From Paenibacillus sp. CF384 (GTDB lineage Bacteria; Bacillota; Bacilli; Paenibacillales; Paenibacillaceae): 64,000 bases of DNA. Positions within the stretch are counted from its first letter, which is position 1, and every line of letters begins with the position of its first letter. The DNA lies in assembly GCF_900106745.1 (NCBI RefSeq), contig NZ_FNNV01000001.1:930001-994000 (forward strand). Direction: 5' to 3'. Below are positions 8,919 to 18,831 of this stretch, one piece after another. The translations under genes and the position numbers were made by a program. The notes under the pieces are model-generated. The model had not been told where the DNA came from and made no database searches. It worked only from the letters and a program-made list of their open reading frames with translations.

Positions 8919-9827
8919 TTATTTGCCTAACATGAGTTTGGAAACTAGTTGTGCCGTAATATCTTTGTTTAAGCCTGACATTTCCGCGATAATTTTGGAG
9001 CGTGATGCATCGTCAACAGCGTTTAGAATGCGAAGTACTTTACTTGGACTCACATCCGCCATCTTAAGCAGCAACTCTCCGGCACTTGCAGGATCCATTG
9101 TCGAGAATGTGGTGTTGAGCTGTGCTTTGCTAAGAACAATCTCTGGTTGCGCCACTGCGGAATCTTGTTTCTTAATTCTAGCTTGCAGCGCAGCGATTTG
9201 GCGATCCTTCGCAGTCTTCACATCTTTCAACTTCACGGTGGCTTCTGCCGCTTTCTTCGGATTCATCTTCTCAAGCACCCGAACTCGATCATCCGGTTTC
9301 ATCGCATCCATCACGAGCACCGCTTCATCCATCTCCATGCTTTCCAGGATCGGTGCAGCTTTGCTAGGCGTAATCTTGCCGTACATGGCTGCAAGCTCAT
9401 TGATTTTGTTCTGGTACTCTGCATCCTCAAGCGCCTTCTTCGTTCCATCTTGCTTGAGCTGCTCTACCTGAGCCTGAAGATCCTTAAGCTGCAGGGACAA
9501 TCTCGTTTTCTCATCCGCAGTCTTGCTGAGCTCGGTTTCTTTAACAGTGAGCTGCGCCCGCAGCTCACTGATCTTAGCTGTCGTATTTTCCGTTTTAATT
9601 TTGCCTTCATCGACAACAGCCGCATTCTCATTCGTCGCAGGCTCCGGAAGCACTTTGTTTAAGAACGGAACGGAATTTCCGATTTCTAGTGCCTTATTCC
9701 GCAAGTCGAAATTAAACAAAGTAACCAGTACGCCAAGAAGAATGAGTGTAAACAAGATCGGGGTAACAAAAAACATAAATCGTTCAAACCCGCTGTACCC
9801 CTGCTTTTCCATTTCCAAATCCGCCAA
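8919..9827 (-). CDS. MotE/YlxF-like membrane coiled-coil protein with MgtE N-terminal-type domain
   Basis: From the TTG at 9827 (behind GAGGGAGGG, 7-base spacing) the product has 302 residues: a membrane helix at about 19-40, a coiled coil at about 75-135 (ISELRAQLTVKETELSK and on), then an MgtE-N-like helical repeat (AAPILESMEMDEAVLVMDAM; ERMN-type turns). B. subtilis has ylxF in this place. MgtE-N-like proteins of flagellar loci act as chaperones or motor-associated factors in some bacteria; the exact role here is unknown. A longer reading begins at 9866 but has no ribosome-binding site. Confidence 0.82.
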   Translation of the reverse strand: MADLEMEKQGYSGFERFMFFVTPILFTLILLGVLVTLFNFDLRNKALEIGNSVPFLNKVLPEPATNENAAVVDEGKIKTENTTAKISELRAQLTVKETELSKTADEKTRLSLQLKDLQAQVEQLKQDGTKKALEDAEYQNKINELAAMYGKITPSKAAPILESMEMDEAVLVMDAMKPDDRVRVLEKMNPKKAAEATVKLKDVKTAKDRQIAALQARIKKQDSAVAQPEIVLSKAQLNTTFSTMDPASAGELLLKMADVSPSKVLRILNAVDDASRSKIIAEMSGLNKDITAQLVSKLMLGK

Positions 9828-9879
9828 AATAAGTCCCTCCCTCGGGTATTGGCTCCCGATTCGCAAAACATCTCAACTG

Positions 9880-10326
9880 TTAGTGCGCTGCATACATGAA
9901 CCGCATAGATGCCATTTCATCAAGCTCATTCTGTTCGATCAGCAACATGTTTGCTTGGAAACGCTGGTGCGCGTTATCCTTCGATTTCTGCCATACCTTC
10001 TCGTCTTTCATTCGCTCAGACAATTCATTCCGCTTCACTTCGACGGCAGCTTCAGCTTTCTTGACATCCATCATTTTCTGCCTGATGCAAATATCCAAAT
10101 AATCGATATACTCTTGTATGACCATAAGTTCAGAGAGCGTCACTGCTTGATTCGATGAAAGCTGTAAACGGTCGCTCCACTCGGATCGGTCCCGATGAAG
10201 CTTCGAGAGTGATTGTTCCTCCGTCTGAAGCTCACCGACGACAACGGACAATTGCCATTCTGCTTGCGATTTCTCGTTCGTTTTTAAGTCGACGATTTTT
10301 TGATAGGCGTAATGAAATCGTGCCAT
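9880..10326 (-). CDS. fliJ: FliJ, flagellar export chaperone / ATPase stalk
   Basis: A 148-residue, almost wholly helical coiled-coil protein, starting MARFHYAYQKIVDLK, rich in Lys, Glu and Gln. This is the FliJ pattern: an antiparallel coiled coil that sits in the FliI hexamer like the gamma subunit of ATP synthase and couples it to FlhA. It directly follows fliI with a 9-base gap. Confidence 0.93.
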   Translation of the reverse strand: MARFHYAYQKIVDLKTNEKSQAEWQLSVVVGELQTEEQSLSKLHRDRSEWSDRLQLSSNQAVTLSELMVIQEYIDYLDICIRQKMMDVKKAEAAVEVKRNELSERMKDEKVWQKSKDNAHQRFQANMLLIEQNELDEMASMRFMYAAH

Positions 10327-10335
10327 CTAGCTGGT

Positions 10336-11670
10336 TCATCTCCCGTGTGAGGCATGAAATTCATCAATGAGCCTCTTCTTTGATTCTTGATAGTCAACCT
10401 TTTCGTTCGTTTTCTGACGAGTGAAAGACCAGATATTATCGATAGAATCAATGGCTTGATCAATTTTTTCGTTAGATCCGCGTTGGTACGCCCCAATATT
10501 AATCAGATCTTCCGAATCTTTATAAATAGCGAGCAAACGTTTCAGTTCATTCGCAGCTTCCTGCTGTTCTTCAGGCACAATTTCCTTCATGACTCGACTA
10601 ATGGATTGAAGGACGTCGATTGCAGGAAAATGACCTTTATGTGCTAAAGCACGGCTGAGTACGATATGTCCGTCGAGTATTCCTCGAACCGCATCGGCAA
10701 TAGGTTCATTCATGTCGTCACCATCAACCAAGACGGTATAGAACGCTGTAATGGAACCTCGCTCGCCTGTACCTGCACGTTCCAGCAGCTTGGGCAGATT
10801 TGCAAACACAGAAGGTGTATAACCTCTGGTTGCAGGAGGTTCGCCGATGGCTAGACCGACTTCACGAAGTGCCATTGCATATCGTGTTACGGAATCCATC
10901 ATCAGCATGACATTCAGTCCTCGATCACGGAAGTATTCCGCGATGGTCGTGGCGATAAGCGCACCTTTAATTCGAATTAATGCCGGTTGATCAGAGGTTG
11001 CAACAATTACCACTGAGCGAGCAAGTCCTTCGGGGCCAAGATCCTTCTCTATGAACTCAAGAACTTCCCGACCACGCTCACCGATCAATGCGATAACGTT
11101 GACGTCTGCCGAGGTGTTTCTTGCGACCATGCCGAGAAGTGTACTCTTCCCTACACCGGAGCCTGCAAAAATACCAACCCGCTGACCTTGCCCTACCGTT
11201 AACAAGCCATCAATCGCACGAACACCGATGCTGAGAGGATCTTTAACTCTCGGTCTTGATAGTGGATTGCTCGGCAGATTATGAGTAGAATGATGCGGCA
11301 TACGGCTCGAGATATAAGATCCATCTAACGGCTGACCGAGACCATCTAGCACTTTACCTAGCAAGTCAGAACCAACCTGCACTGTTAAAGGCTTACCTGT
11401 ACCTACTACATCACAGCCAGGTCCAATAGACTGGAGCTCACCAAGCGGCATAAGTATGACCTTGTTATTGCGGAAACCGACGACCTCCGCTTTCAGCGGT
11501 TTCGTAGACTTGGCAGGGTAGATCAAGCAAACATCGCCGATACTGGCGTCTGGACCCTCGGATTCTACGGTCAAACCGATAACCTGTGTGACTTTGCCAT
11601 TGACGCGAACGGGATCAATTGGACGTAAATGTTCAATGTAGCGATCTACATCCAACCTATTAGTTGACAT
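10336..11670 (-). CDS. fliI: FliI, flagellum-specific ATPase
   Basis: From ATG 11670 the product has 444 residues. It has the Walker A motif GSGVGKSTLLG, the catalytic loop GERGREVLEF, and the Walker B region LNVMLMMDSVTRYAMA, in the order of F1-ATPase beta-like FliI proteins. It energises export with FliH and FliJ at the cytoplasmic face. The ATG has GAGGAG 6 bases upstream and lies 11 bases inside the fliH end; an earlier ATG at 11688 has no such site. Confidence 0.96.
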   Translation of the reverse strand: MSTNRLDVDRYIEHLRPIDPVRVNGKVTQVIGLTVESEGPDASIGDVCLIYPAKSTKPLKAEVVGFRNNKVILMPLGELQSIGPGCDVVGTGKPLTVQVGSDLLGKVLDGLGQPLDGSYISSRMPHHSTHNLPSNPLSRPRVKDPLSIGVRAIDGLLTVGQGQRVGIFAGSGVGKSTLLGMVARNTSADVNVIALIGERGREVLEFIEKDLGPEGLARSVVIVATSDQPALIRIKGALIATTIAEYFRDRGLNVMLMMDSVTRYAMALREVGLAIGEPPATRGYTPSVFANLPKLLERAGTGERGSITAFYTVLVDGDDMNEPIADAVRGILDGHIVLSRALAHKGHFPAIDVLQSISRVMKEIVPEEQQEAANELKRLLAIYKDSEDLINIGAYQRGSNEKIDQAIDSIDNIWSFTRQKTNEKVDYQESKKRLIDEFHASHGR

Positions 11671-12496
11671 CAGCTGCTCCTCGCTCATCCGCTTGGTGTG
11701 CTAATTGGATGAGTTCACGTTTAATTTCAGTCAACTGCGTATCAATTCGTGCATCGATGCTGCCAAATGAAGAGCGGATGACACAACCGAATTCCTTGAC
11801 CGAAACATCCGGCACAATTTGCAATTCAGCTTGGGAATCAATGACGAGTGACAATTCTTCGCGGGCTGCCTGCACGAAAGTTAGTTGCAGAGGGGACACG
11901 CACAAGGTGATAACGCCTTGCTCCCGACGCCGTTCCAGCGACTTGCGAATAATGTCCAGTGACCAATTGGGATCTATCGTTAATTGCTTCTGTATGATCT
12001 TCTCAGCAATTGCCGTACTGAGCGTAACAACGAAGGGTTCCGCTTCTTGAATGATTTGTTCCTTCGTGTCATAGGCAGAATCGAGAATCGATCTGGCTTC
12101 CGTCAGCATCACTTCCCAGTGAGCCTGTACATCCGCTTCAGCTTGCGCCTTCCCTTCTTGGTAGCCCTGCTGAAAACCTTCTTGATGGATTTGTTCCATC
12201 AGCTGTTCGTCCTGCAGTCGACGTTCTAACCACCATTGGTCAATTTGAGCATTCGCTTCTGCGTGCATGGCCTCAATCTGTTCGCCTGTTTCTTGAATGC
12301 GCTGCATCGCGAATTGTTCGGCATCACCCAGGATTTGATCTCGCAAAGTAAGCGTTTCTCCACTTGGACCTGTTGGTTCGCTTTGCGCTTCGTTAGCCGC
12401 AGGCGTTTGAACATACCTGTTATACCATTCAAGCCGCTTTAAATCTTCTACTGAAATGACATGCGAAGATTTGTACAACTTAGACAATGATATCAT
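11660..12496 (-). CDS. fliH: FliH, flagellar export ATPase regulator
   Basis: The protein has about 278 residues with a Gln/Glu-rich coiled coil in the middle (about 70-130, including GFQQGYQEGKAQAEADV) and a V-ATPase E-subunit-like C-terminus. FliH dimers hold FliI at the C-ring. The reading frame overlaps fliG by 17 bases. I took the ATG at 12496; a TTG at 12487 is better spaced from the GGAGGGG inside fliG, so the true start may be three codons later. Confidence 0.92.
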   Translation of the reverse strand: MISLSKLYKSSHVISVEDLKRLEWYNRYVQTPAANEAQSEPTGPSGETLTLRDQILGDAEQFAMQRIQETGEQIEAMHAEANAQIDQWWLERRLQDEQLMEQIHQEGFQQGYQEGKAQAEADVQAHWEVMLTEARSILDSAYDTKEQIIQEAEPFVVTLSTAIAEKIIQKQLTIDPNWSLDIIRKSLERRREQGVITLCVSPLQLTFVQAAREELSLVIDSQAELQIVPDVSVKEFGCVIRSSFGSIDARIDTQLTEIKRELIQLAHQADERGAADVN

Positions 12497-13490
12497 CCCC
12501 TCCACCGCGGGCGATGATGATTTCACCGGACTCTTCGAGTCTACGGATCGTTGCTACGATGCGTGTTTGAGCTTCCTCAACGTCACGCAGCCGAACTGGT
12601 CCCATGTATTCCATCTCTTCCTTGAATGTCTCCGCCATTCGCTTGGACATGTTGCGGAAGATCGCTTCACGAACTTCTTCACTAGCAACTTTAAGTGCAA
12701 GCTGCAGATCGGCATTCTCAATATCGCGAATGATACGTTGGATCGAACGGTTGTCGATATTGACGATATCTTCGAAGACAAACATTCTTTTCTTGATTTC
12801 TTCGGCAAGTTCCGGATCTTGAATTTCAAGCGCATCCAGGATGGTACGCTCTGTTCCGCGATCAACACCATTTAATATTTGAACAATTGATTCAATACCA
12901 CCCGCACTTGTGTAATCTTGAGTAACGGTAGCGGATAGCTTCTGTTCGAGAATGCGTTCTACTTGCGAAATAACTTCCGGTGAAGTGCTGTCCATAAGCG
13001 CTACGCGACGAGCAACCTCTGCTTGCTTCTCTTGAGGTAGGGAAGAAAGAATCTGAGAAGCCTGTTCTGCTTGCAAGTAGGAAAGCACCAATGCGATCGT
13101 TTGCGAATTCTCGTTCTGAATGAAGTTGAGAATTTGGCTCGCTTCCGCCTTGCGGGCAAAGTCGAAAGGCCGAACTTGCAATGTCGCAGTTAAGCGGTTG
13201 ATAACTTCCATAGCCTTGCTTTCGCCGAGCGCTTTCTCAAGTATTTCACGAGCGTAGGTAATGCCGCCTTGCGAAATATATTCTTGTGCAACACAGATTT
13301 GATGAAAATCATTTAGAATCGTTTCTTTGTCCAGCGTATCTACTTTGCGAACATTAGCAATTTCCAGCGTCAGCTGTTCAATTTCTTCTTCTCTCAAATG
13401 TTTGAAGATTTGCGCGGAAACTTCAGGTCCGAGCGAGATTAACAATATTGCCGCTTTCTGCCGCCCGCTAAATCCATGCGTCCTTGCCAT
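12480..13490 (-). CDS. fliG: FliG, flagellar motor switch protein
   Basis: The 336-residue product starts MARTHGFSGRQKAAILLISLG, has the middle ARM-like domain, and ends with the C-terminal torque domain (VFEDIVNIDNRSIQRIIRDI, then the charged helix). FliG joins the C-ring to the MS-ring and meets the stator. ATG 13490 follows AGAGGTGG; an upstream in-frame GTG at 13499 is part of that site. The start is 11 bases after fliF. Confidence 0.97.
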   Translation of the reverse strand: MARTHGFSGRQKAAILLISLGPEVSAQIFKHLREEEIEQLTLEIANVRKVDTLDKETILNDFHQICVAQEYISQGGITYAREILEKALGESKAMEVINRLTATLQVRPFDFARKAEASQILNFIQNENSQTIALVLSYLQAEQASQILSSLPQEKQAEVARRVALMDSTSPEVISQVERILEQKLSATVTQDYTSAGGIESIVQILNGVDRGTERTILDALEIQDPELAEEIKKRMFVFEDIVNIDNRSIQRIIRDIENADLQLALKVASEEVREAIFRNMSKRMAETFKEEMEYMGPVRLRDVEEAQTRIVATIRRLEESGEIIIARGGGDDIIV

Positions 13491-13501
13491 CTTGGCCACC
13501 T

Positions 13502-15067
13502 CTATTCATCAACGAGCCAAGTCCGGAGTAAATTAACAAATTCCTCTGGTTTGCGCTTGGCAAGTGTTTCAAGCTGCTTGCGTACTTGACTCTCGTTCTG
13601 GACCGTTTCCAAATCGATTGTCGGGTATTCGACTTTCGCCTGATTTGCTGCAAGTTCTTCTGCTTGAGCTGCTTGATTGCGACGTCTTACAACGACATAA
13701 CCAAGTGCACCAATGATAGCTAGAGCAGCAAGACCAATTCCGGTTAACCAGCCTGTCGATAAGATTGCAGAAGTTGAAGTACTGCCATTGTCGACAAAAG
13801 TTTGTGCCATGATCGAAACTTTTTTGGCAAGTAACGCGTCATCATTAACATCTTGACCAGACTCTATCAATTGCGAGCGAACGAGAGATATTAAGAAATT
13901 ATTAATATCGTTCTTGGATTCGTCATTAAGTTTACTCTTCTCTACACCGATACTAATAGAAAGGTCCTTAATGGCATAGGGTCCTGATTCAATTTGATTA
14001 TGAATCTTATCATACTCATAATTTGTTATCCGATTGTTTTCTTCAGAGGTGCTGCCAGCACTTTGATCTGCCGTATACCCGGGAACATCCGTTTCGCCGG
14101 TCCCTGCAACTCCGCCAGCACCGCCTGCGCCGGTCGCAGTTTTATTGTTTTGAGTTTCACTGACAACAATGCCATTATTATTGTTGTTATCCAGCGGCCT
14201 TACGAGATTCTGATCAGAAACTTTCTTCTCGAAATTCAGCGAGCTGGACACATTGACGACCAAATCTTCCATGCCCACCATTGGTGCTAGGAACGTTTGG
14301 ATTTTTTGTTTGAGATCATTCTCATACTTTCGTTGAAGTTGATAGTGAGTCTCAATTAAATCTCCGCCAGTGGCTGCACCGCCGATCCCATCCGAGGCAA
14401 GCAGTTCTCCTTCAGGGCTAGAAATCGTAATATTGTCGGTTTTGATATTAGGGATCGAGCTCTTCACGAGATTATAGTAGCCGTCAACTTCTTTCTGACT
14501 TGGACGATAACCCGGACGGAAAGTCATTGTAATTGCAGCAGAAGACTGTTCTTTCTCTTCTTCTGTCATAAACGGAGATTCATTCGGAATCGTTACGAGA
14601 ACATTCGATTTCTGAACGCCTTGCATACCGTTAAGCAGTTGCTGAATTTCTCCGTTCAAAGCGTTTCTTAATTTGACATCGAATTCACGATCCGTAGATC
14701 CGAACATGGAATTAGTATCATTGAAAATATCGAGGCCGATTGAACCGTTGCGAACAATCCCCTGCGAACCTGCTTCGATTTTGACCTTTGCGGCATCCGC
14801 AGCCGGAACCAGTATGCTCTGTCCGCCGTTTTGGAGTTTGTAAGGAATTTTGCTTGTGTCCAAGTATTCCATAACCGCTGCTGCATCCGTACTGTCCAAA
14901 TCGCGAAACGCGACTTCATAACTCACTCTCGAGAAAATCATGGTTAGTAATACAATTGTTAGAACAAGTACACCTACCGAGGCTCCCAGCCAAATCTTCT
15001 GTCTCTTCTCCATTGCGTTCCAATATTGAGCCGCTTTAGCTCGATACTGGGCAAATTTCTCGTTCAC
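13502..15067 (-). CDS. fliF: FliF, flagellar MS-ring protein
   Basis: The 521-residue protein has two membrane helices (about 25-46 and 440-463) flanking a large extracytoplasmic ring domain of YscJ/FliF type. A Gly/Asn-rich loop lies near 300-345 (NNNNNGIV; GAGGAGGVAGTG) and a C-terminal FliG-binding tail follows (EFVNLLRTWLVDE). It forms the MS-ring on which the basal body is built. The start is GTG behind GTGAGGTG. Confidence 0.96.
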   Translation of the reverse strand: MNEKFAQYRAKAAQYWNAMEKRQKIWLGASVGVLVLTIVLLTMIFSRVSYEVAFRDLDSTDAAAVMEYLDTSKIPYKLQNGGQSILVPAADAAKVKIEAGSQGIVRNGSIGLDIFNDTNSMFGSTDREFDVKLRNALNGEIQQLLNGMQGVQKSNVLVTIPNESPFMTEEEKEQSSAAITMTFRPGYRPSQKEVDGYYNLVKSSIPNIKTDNITISSPEGELLASDGIGGAATGGDLIETHYQLQRKYENDLKQKIQTFLAPMVGMEDLVVNVSSSLNFEKKVSDQNLVRPLDNNNNNGIVVSETQNNKTATGAGGAGGVAGTGETDVPGYTADQSAGSTSEENNRITNYEYDKIHNQIESGPYAIKDLSISIGVEKSKLNDESKNDINNFLISLVRSQLIESGQDVNDDALLAKKVSIMAQTFVDNGSTSTSAILSTGWLTGIGLAALAIIGALGYVVVRRRNQAAQAEELAANQAKVEYPTIDLETVQNESQVRKQLETLAKRKPEEFVNLLRTWLVDE

Positions 15068-15110
15068 AATTTCACCTCACTGTTATGCTCTAATGCGATT
15101 CTTGCTGCTA

Positions 15111-15443
15111 TTAGATTTGCATCCGCATGATCTCTTGATAAGCTTCGATTACTTTATTGCGGACTTGTGAGGTGAGCTGCAAGCCGAGCTCCGCTTGCTG
15201 CGAGGCGACCATTACTTGCGATATATCCACATTGCCTATTAAATATTGGTCATTCATTGTATGTACGTTCTTCTCTTGCGCACTGACACCATCCAATGCG
15301 TTCTTCAGGAAATCACTGAATGATTTCGTCATGTCTGAAGCGGAAGCAGCTCCCTCTGCATTCACATCCGTCTTCTCAATACCTGAATCAAAAAGTTTAA
15401 CATTTTGCGATTGCAGCATATTCAATGACAATGGGTTAATCAA
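15111..15443 (-). CDS. fliE: FliE, hook-basal body complex protein
   Basis: A 110-residue protein ending with the FliE signature MVASQQAELGLQLTSQVRNK and a terminal helix IEAYQEIMRMQI. FliE joins the MS-ring and export gate to the rod. The start is TTG at 15443 with a GGAGGG site 6 bases upstream; no in-frame ATG lies before the conserved core except Met9, which lacks a site. It sits between flgC and fliF. Confidence 0.94.
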   Translation of the reverse strand: MINPLSLNMLQSQNVKLFDSGIEKTDVNAEGAASASDMTKSFSDFLKNALDGVSAQEKNVHTMNDQYLIGNVDISQVMVASQQAELGLQLTSQVRNKVIEAYQEIMRMQI

Positions 15444-15468
15444 TGGTATCCCTCCGCTTTATCTCTGT

Positions 15469-15918
15469 TTACTTGCCGATTTCAAGCGCTTTGACAAACA
15501 TCCCTTTAGTGGCGTTCAATGCCGTTACGTTAGCTTCGTAAGATCTTGAAGCAGAGATCATGTCTACCATCTCTTTCAGCACGTCGACGTTAGGCATTTT
15601 CACATAACCATTCTCATCAGCGTCAGGATGGCTCGGATTATAAACCAGCTTTGATGGCGTCTGGTCTTCAATAATACGTGATGCCTTAACGCCTGGAGAA
15701 GAACCTTTGCCGTTCAATTGTCCGTTTAGTACGTCGGCGAATGATTTGGAATTTGGCTCGAGCACGACCAATTTACGTTTGTAAGGTTCATATCGACCGT
15801 TCACAAAATTCGCTCTTGTCGTTTCTGCATTCGCGATATTTGAAGAAATGACGTCCATTCGGAGGCGCTGAGCAGTCAAAGCTGATGCACTGGCATCAAA
15901 TCCGTTCGTTAATCTCAT
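15469..15918 (-). CDS. flgC: FlgC, proximal rod protein
   Basis: From ATG 15918 (GGGAGAG, 7-base spacing) the product has 149 residues. It has the N-terminal rod motif LRMDVISSNIANAETTR and the C-terminal motif EMVDMISASRSYEANVTALN, the FlgC pattern. It builds the rod with FlgB. The start lies 2 bases after the flgB stop. Confidence 0.96.
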   Translation of the reverse strand: MRLTNGFDASASALTAQRLRMDVISSNIANAETTRANFVNGRYEPYKRKLVVLEPNSKSFADVLNGQLNGKGSSPGVKASRIIEDQTPSKLVYNPSHPDADENGYVKMPNVDVLKEMVDMISASRSYEANVTALNATKGMFVKALEIGK

Positions 15919-15920
15919 AA

Positions 15921-16331
15921 TCAAGCTCTCCCTTCAATGCCTAATCTCATCATTTTCACTTCGTGATTTATCTGTTGAACGTAATAGTTATAGTTCAATT
16001 GATTTTTTGCAAGAAGCGACATTTCTCGATCAATATCGACATTGTTGATGTCATTGTTCATCACGCTTGTTTCGTCCGTAATGATTCGAGCGCCTGGAAC
16101 AGAGGATGAAGCACCGATGGGAATATGGCGACCGTTCGTTCTTTTTCCAATAATCTGGAAGTTACTGCCGCCCATGCTTTGCTCCAGCATTTGTTCGAAA
16201 ACAACCTCAGAGCGCTTGAATTTCGGCGTATCTACATTCGCTATATTGTTGGAGATGATGCGTTGGCGCATTTCTGCAGCATTCATAGCACCCTGTAATC
16301 GACTAAATCCAGGGCCATTCAACAGGTTCAC
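15921..16331 (-). CDS. flgB: FlgB, proximal rod protein; first gene of the flagellar operon
   Basis: The 136-residue product contains the rod motif MRQRIISNNIANVDTPKFKR and a C-terminal helical pair (MSLLAKNQLNYNYYVQQINHE). It starts with GTG at 16331 behind a modest GTGGGG site. It opens the long flagellar operon. The 170-base leader before it has no convincing sigma-A or sigma-D promoter that I can find, but holds a small inverted repeat (TTCTTT/AAAGAA at 16396-16411). Confidence 0.95.
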   Translation of the reverse strand: MNLLNGPGFSRLQGAMNAAEMRQRIISNNIANVDTPKFKRSEVVFEQMLEQSMGGSNFQIIGKRTNGRHIPIGASSSVPGARIITDETSVMNNDINNVDIDREMSLLAKNQLNYNYYVQQINHEVKMMRLGIEGRA

Positions 16332-16489
16332 TGAAAAACCCCACTTTCCATTCTGTGTAATATATTCAATTCAACAGAATCCCTCTCATTCCTCCTTCTT
16401 TCGACAAAGAATTATTAAAAATATGAGAGAGTTGTGTCGAAGTTTTCCGTCAAGTTAATCTTCCTCACTTTCCTAATTTATTACAATAA

Positions 16490-16519
16490 GAAAAAAGCCC
16501 TATCTTTGTCGAAGATAGG
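16490..16519 (-). terminator. Rho-independent terminator after codY
   Basis: On the minus strand the sequence forms CCTATCTTC / GAAGATAGG with a 4-base loop, followed by GCTTTTTTC. It lies 60 bases after the codY stop and separates the hslVU-codY unit from the flagellar operon. Confidence 0.85.
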
Positions 16520-16581
16520 ACCTGGAAATGGGATTATTGTACTGGTTTATGAATGATTTTGTAATGTAACTGTCTAATATT

Positions 16582-17352
16582 TTAATTTTTGTTCTTTTTT
16601 AGCTCTTGGAGAAGCTGGGTATTTAGTATACGAATGTAAGTTCCTTTCATCCCCAATGAACGCGTTTCGATCACTCCTGCACTCTCTAATTTCCGAAGTG
16701 CGTTAACGATTACGGATCTGGTGATTCCAACCCGATCTGCAATTTTGGATGCGACAAGAAGCCCTTCTTTGCCATCCAATTCTTCGAAAATATGCTCAAC
16801 GGCCTCAAGTTCACTAAACGAGAGAGAGCCTACTGCCACCGCAACAACTGTGCGGCTTCTAGCTTCATGTTCAATTTCCTCCGCTCGTTCACGCAAAATC
16901 TCCATGCCAACGATAGTACTTCCATACTCCGCCAGAATCAACTCGTCATCACCGAAAGGCTCTGCATTGCGAAGTAGAATCAACGTCCCGATACGCTCGC
17001 GGCCGCCAACTATCGGAACTACGGTCATCTTACGCTGTCCCGCCATCATAGGGAAAGACTCGCTGATCCCTTCATCAGGAGCAACGTTATTGACCGTTTC
17101 TTGCATATTCATAAACCGATCATTGCTTTCAGTAGAAAACCGTAAATCTGCAACAGGCAGCGCCCGCAGTTGTTCATGCTGGAATGGACCTACTGCCGCG
17201 CAACCTAACACTTTACCTTTACGGCTGACGACGAACACGTCGGCTTGAATGGTTGTGCAGAGCACCTCTGCCATTTCACGAAAATTGAGCGCTCCGCCTG
17301 CCGCGCGCTGCAGCAGACGGTTAAGCGTTCTTGTTTTTGCCAATAAAATCAT
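16582..17352 (-). CDS. codY: CodY, GTP- and branched-chain amino acid-sensing repressor
   Basis: The 256-residue protein has an N-terminal GAF domain (about 1-155) for isoleucine/valine binding and a C-terminal winged helix-turn-helix with the CodY signature [20 protein letters not shown] (about 200-220). CodY represses nutrient-uptake, amino acid and often motility genes in rich conditions. It follows hslU with a 33-base gap, the conserved Bacillales order, and stands just before the flagellar operon. Confidence 0.97.
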   Translation of the reverse strand: MILLAKTRTLNRLLQRAAGGALNFREMAEVLCTTIQADVFVVSRKGKVLGCAAVGPFQHEQLRALPVADLRFSTESNDRFMNMQETVNNVAPDEGISESFPMMAGQRKMTVVPIVGGRERIGTLILLRNAEPFGDDELILAEYGSTIVGMEILRERAEEIEHEARSRTVVAVAVGSLSFSELEAVEHIFEELDGKEGLLVASKIADRVGITRSVIVNALRKLESAGVIETRSLGMKGTYIRILNTQLLQELKKNKN

Positions 17353-17385
17353 TGCCTTTTGCCCCCTACTTTCCTTACCGGTCCT

Positions 17386-18792
17386 TTACAGTATATATTG
17401 ACTTAAATCGCGATTTTTCGCAATGCTGCCTAATTTCTCACGGACATACTCCGGAGTGATTACCAGCTCTTCGAGAGAAAGCTCAGGCGCTTCAAAGGAT
17501 AAATCTTCAAGCAGCTTCTCCAAAATCGTATGAAGACGACGCGCGCCAATATTTTCTGTATTTTTATTTACTTCTGCTGCGATAGATGCAAGCTCACGAA
17601 TGGCTTCCTCGGAGAAGGTAATTGTAATCCCTTCCGTTTCGAGAAGTGCCGTGTACTGTTTAGTTAACGCATTCTTAGGCTCAGTTAAAATCTTAACAAA
17701 ATCTTCCAAGGTCAAATTCGTCAATTCCACCCGAATCGGGAATCGCCCTTGAAGCTCCGGTATCAAATCCGATGGTTTAGCCATGTGGAAAGCACCTGCA
17801 GCAATAAACAGGACGTAGTCTGTTTTCACTGGGCCATACTTCGTCATCACTGTCGAACCTTCAACGATTGGCAATATATCCCGCTGCACGCCTTCACGGG
17901 AAACATCTGGCCCCGAACCTCTTGAGGAGCTTGCGATTTTGTCGATTTCGTCTATGAAAATGATGCCCGTCTGCTCTGCCCTGCTGACTGATTCGGTGAT
18001 GACATCATCCATGTCGATTAGCTTGTTGGCTTCTTCCTGCGTTAGTGCCTTACGGGCTTCCTTGACAGGCAGTTTCCGTTTCTTGGATTTCTTCGGCATC
18101 AATTGACCGAACAATTCCTGCATGTTAGCGCCCATTCCCATGCCTTCATTGCCTTGTCCGGCAAGCATATCCAGCATATTCGGCGAGTTATCCTCTACCT
18201 CAATTTCAATCATCTCATTCTCAAGCTTCCCGGCTGCTAGTTGTTCCTTCACTTGTTTGCGACGTTCGATAACTGAAGCAGACTCTTCAGGCTCAACCTC
18301 AGGCTCCTTCGTGCCTTGCGTGCTGCCAAAGAGCATTTCAAGTGGATTCTTCTGGCTTTTGGGTTTGGCTGCGGATGGCACCAGCAGCGTTACGATGCGT
18401 TCATTCGCTTGTTTCTCCGCTTTATCCTTCACCTTCTCGGTTCTTTCTTGCTTAACCATCCGAATCGAAGTTTCCACGAGATCGCGAACCATGGATTCCA
18501 CATCACGTCCAACATAACCTACTTCAGTAAATTTGGTTGCTTCCACTTTAACGAACGGTGCATTTACCAGCTTCGCCAATCGTCTTGCAATCTCAGTTTT
18601 ACCAACGCCCGTAGGTCCAATCATGAGAATGTTTTTGGGCACAATTTCGTCTCTAATCGCTTCATCAAGCCGACTTCTCCGGTAACGATTGCGCAGTGCG
18701 ACCGCCACTGAACGTTTGGCCGGCTTCTGACCCACGATATATTTATCAAGCTCCGTCACAATTTGCTTCGGTGTCATCGCTTCATTTGACAT
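17386..18792 (-). CDS. hslU: HslU (ClpY), ATPase subunit of the HslVU protease
   Basis: From ATG 18792 (GGAGGG, 7-base spacing) the product has 468 residues. It has the Walker A motif [14 protein letters not shown], the pore loop region GYVGRDVE, an I-domain insert (about 130-250), the Walker B motif [11 protein letters not shown], and ends with LSQYIL, the tail that docks into HslV. It unfolds substrates for HslV. It is encoded 39 bases after hslV. Confidence 0.97.
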   Translation of the reverse strand: MSNEAMTPKQIVTELDKYIVGQKPAKRSVAVALRNRYRRSRLDEAIRDEIVPKNILMIGPTGVGKTEIARRLAKLVNAPFVKVEATKFTEVGYVGRDVESMVRDLVETSIRMVKQERTEKVKDKAEKQANERIVTLLVPSAAKPKSQKNPLEMLFGSTQGTKEPEVEPEESASVIERRKQVKEQLAAGKLENEMIEIEVEDNSPNMLDMLAGQGNEGMGMGANMQELFGQLMPKKSKKRKLPVKEARKALTQEEANKLIDMDDVITESVSRAEQTGIIFIDEIDKIASSSRGSGPDVSREGVQRDILPIVEGSTVMTKYGPVKTDYVLFIAAGAFHMAKPSDLIPELQGRFPIRVELTNLTLEDFVKILTEPKNALTKQYTALLETEGITITFSEEAIRELASIAAEVNKNTENIGARRLHTILEKLLEDLSFEAPELSLEELVITPEYVREKLGSIAKNRDLSQYIL

Positions 18793-18831
18793 TTCCGATC
18801 CCTCCAATTGAGTCCGAATTAAAAGCTTATA

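Noticed and set aside
16332..16480. A flagellar operon promoter before flgB: TTGACG on the minus strand (16453-16448)
   Set aside because: No -10 element lies at proper spacing and no sigma-D motif is present, so I could not support a promoter call; the operon may start further upstream or use a weak promoter.
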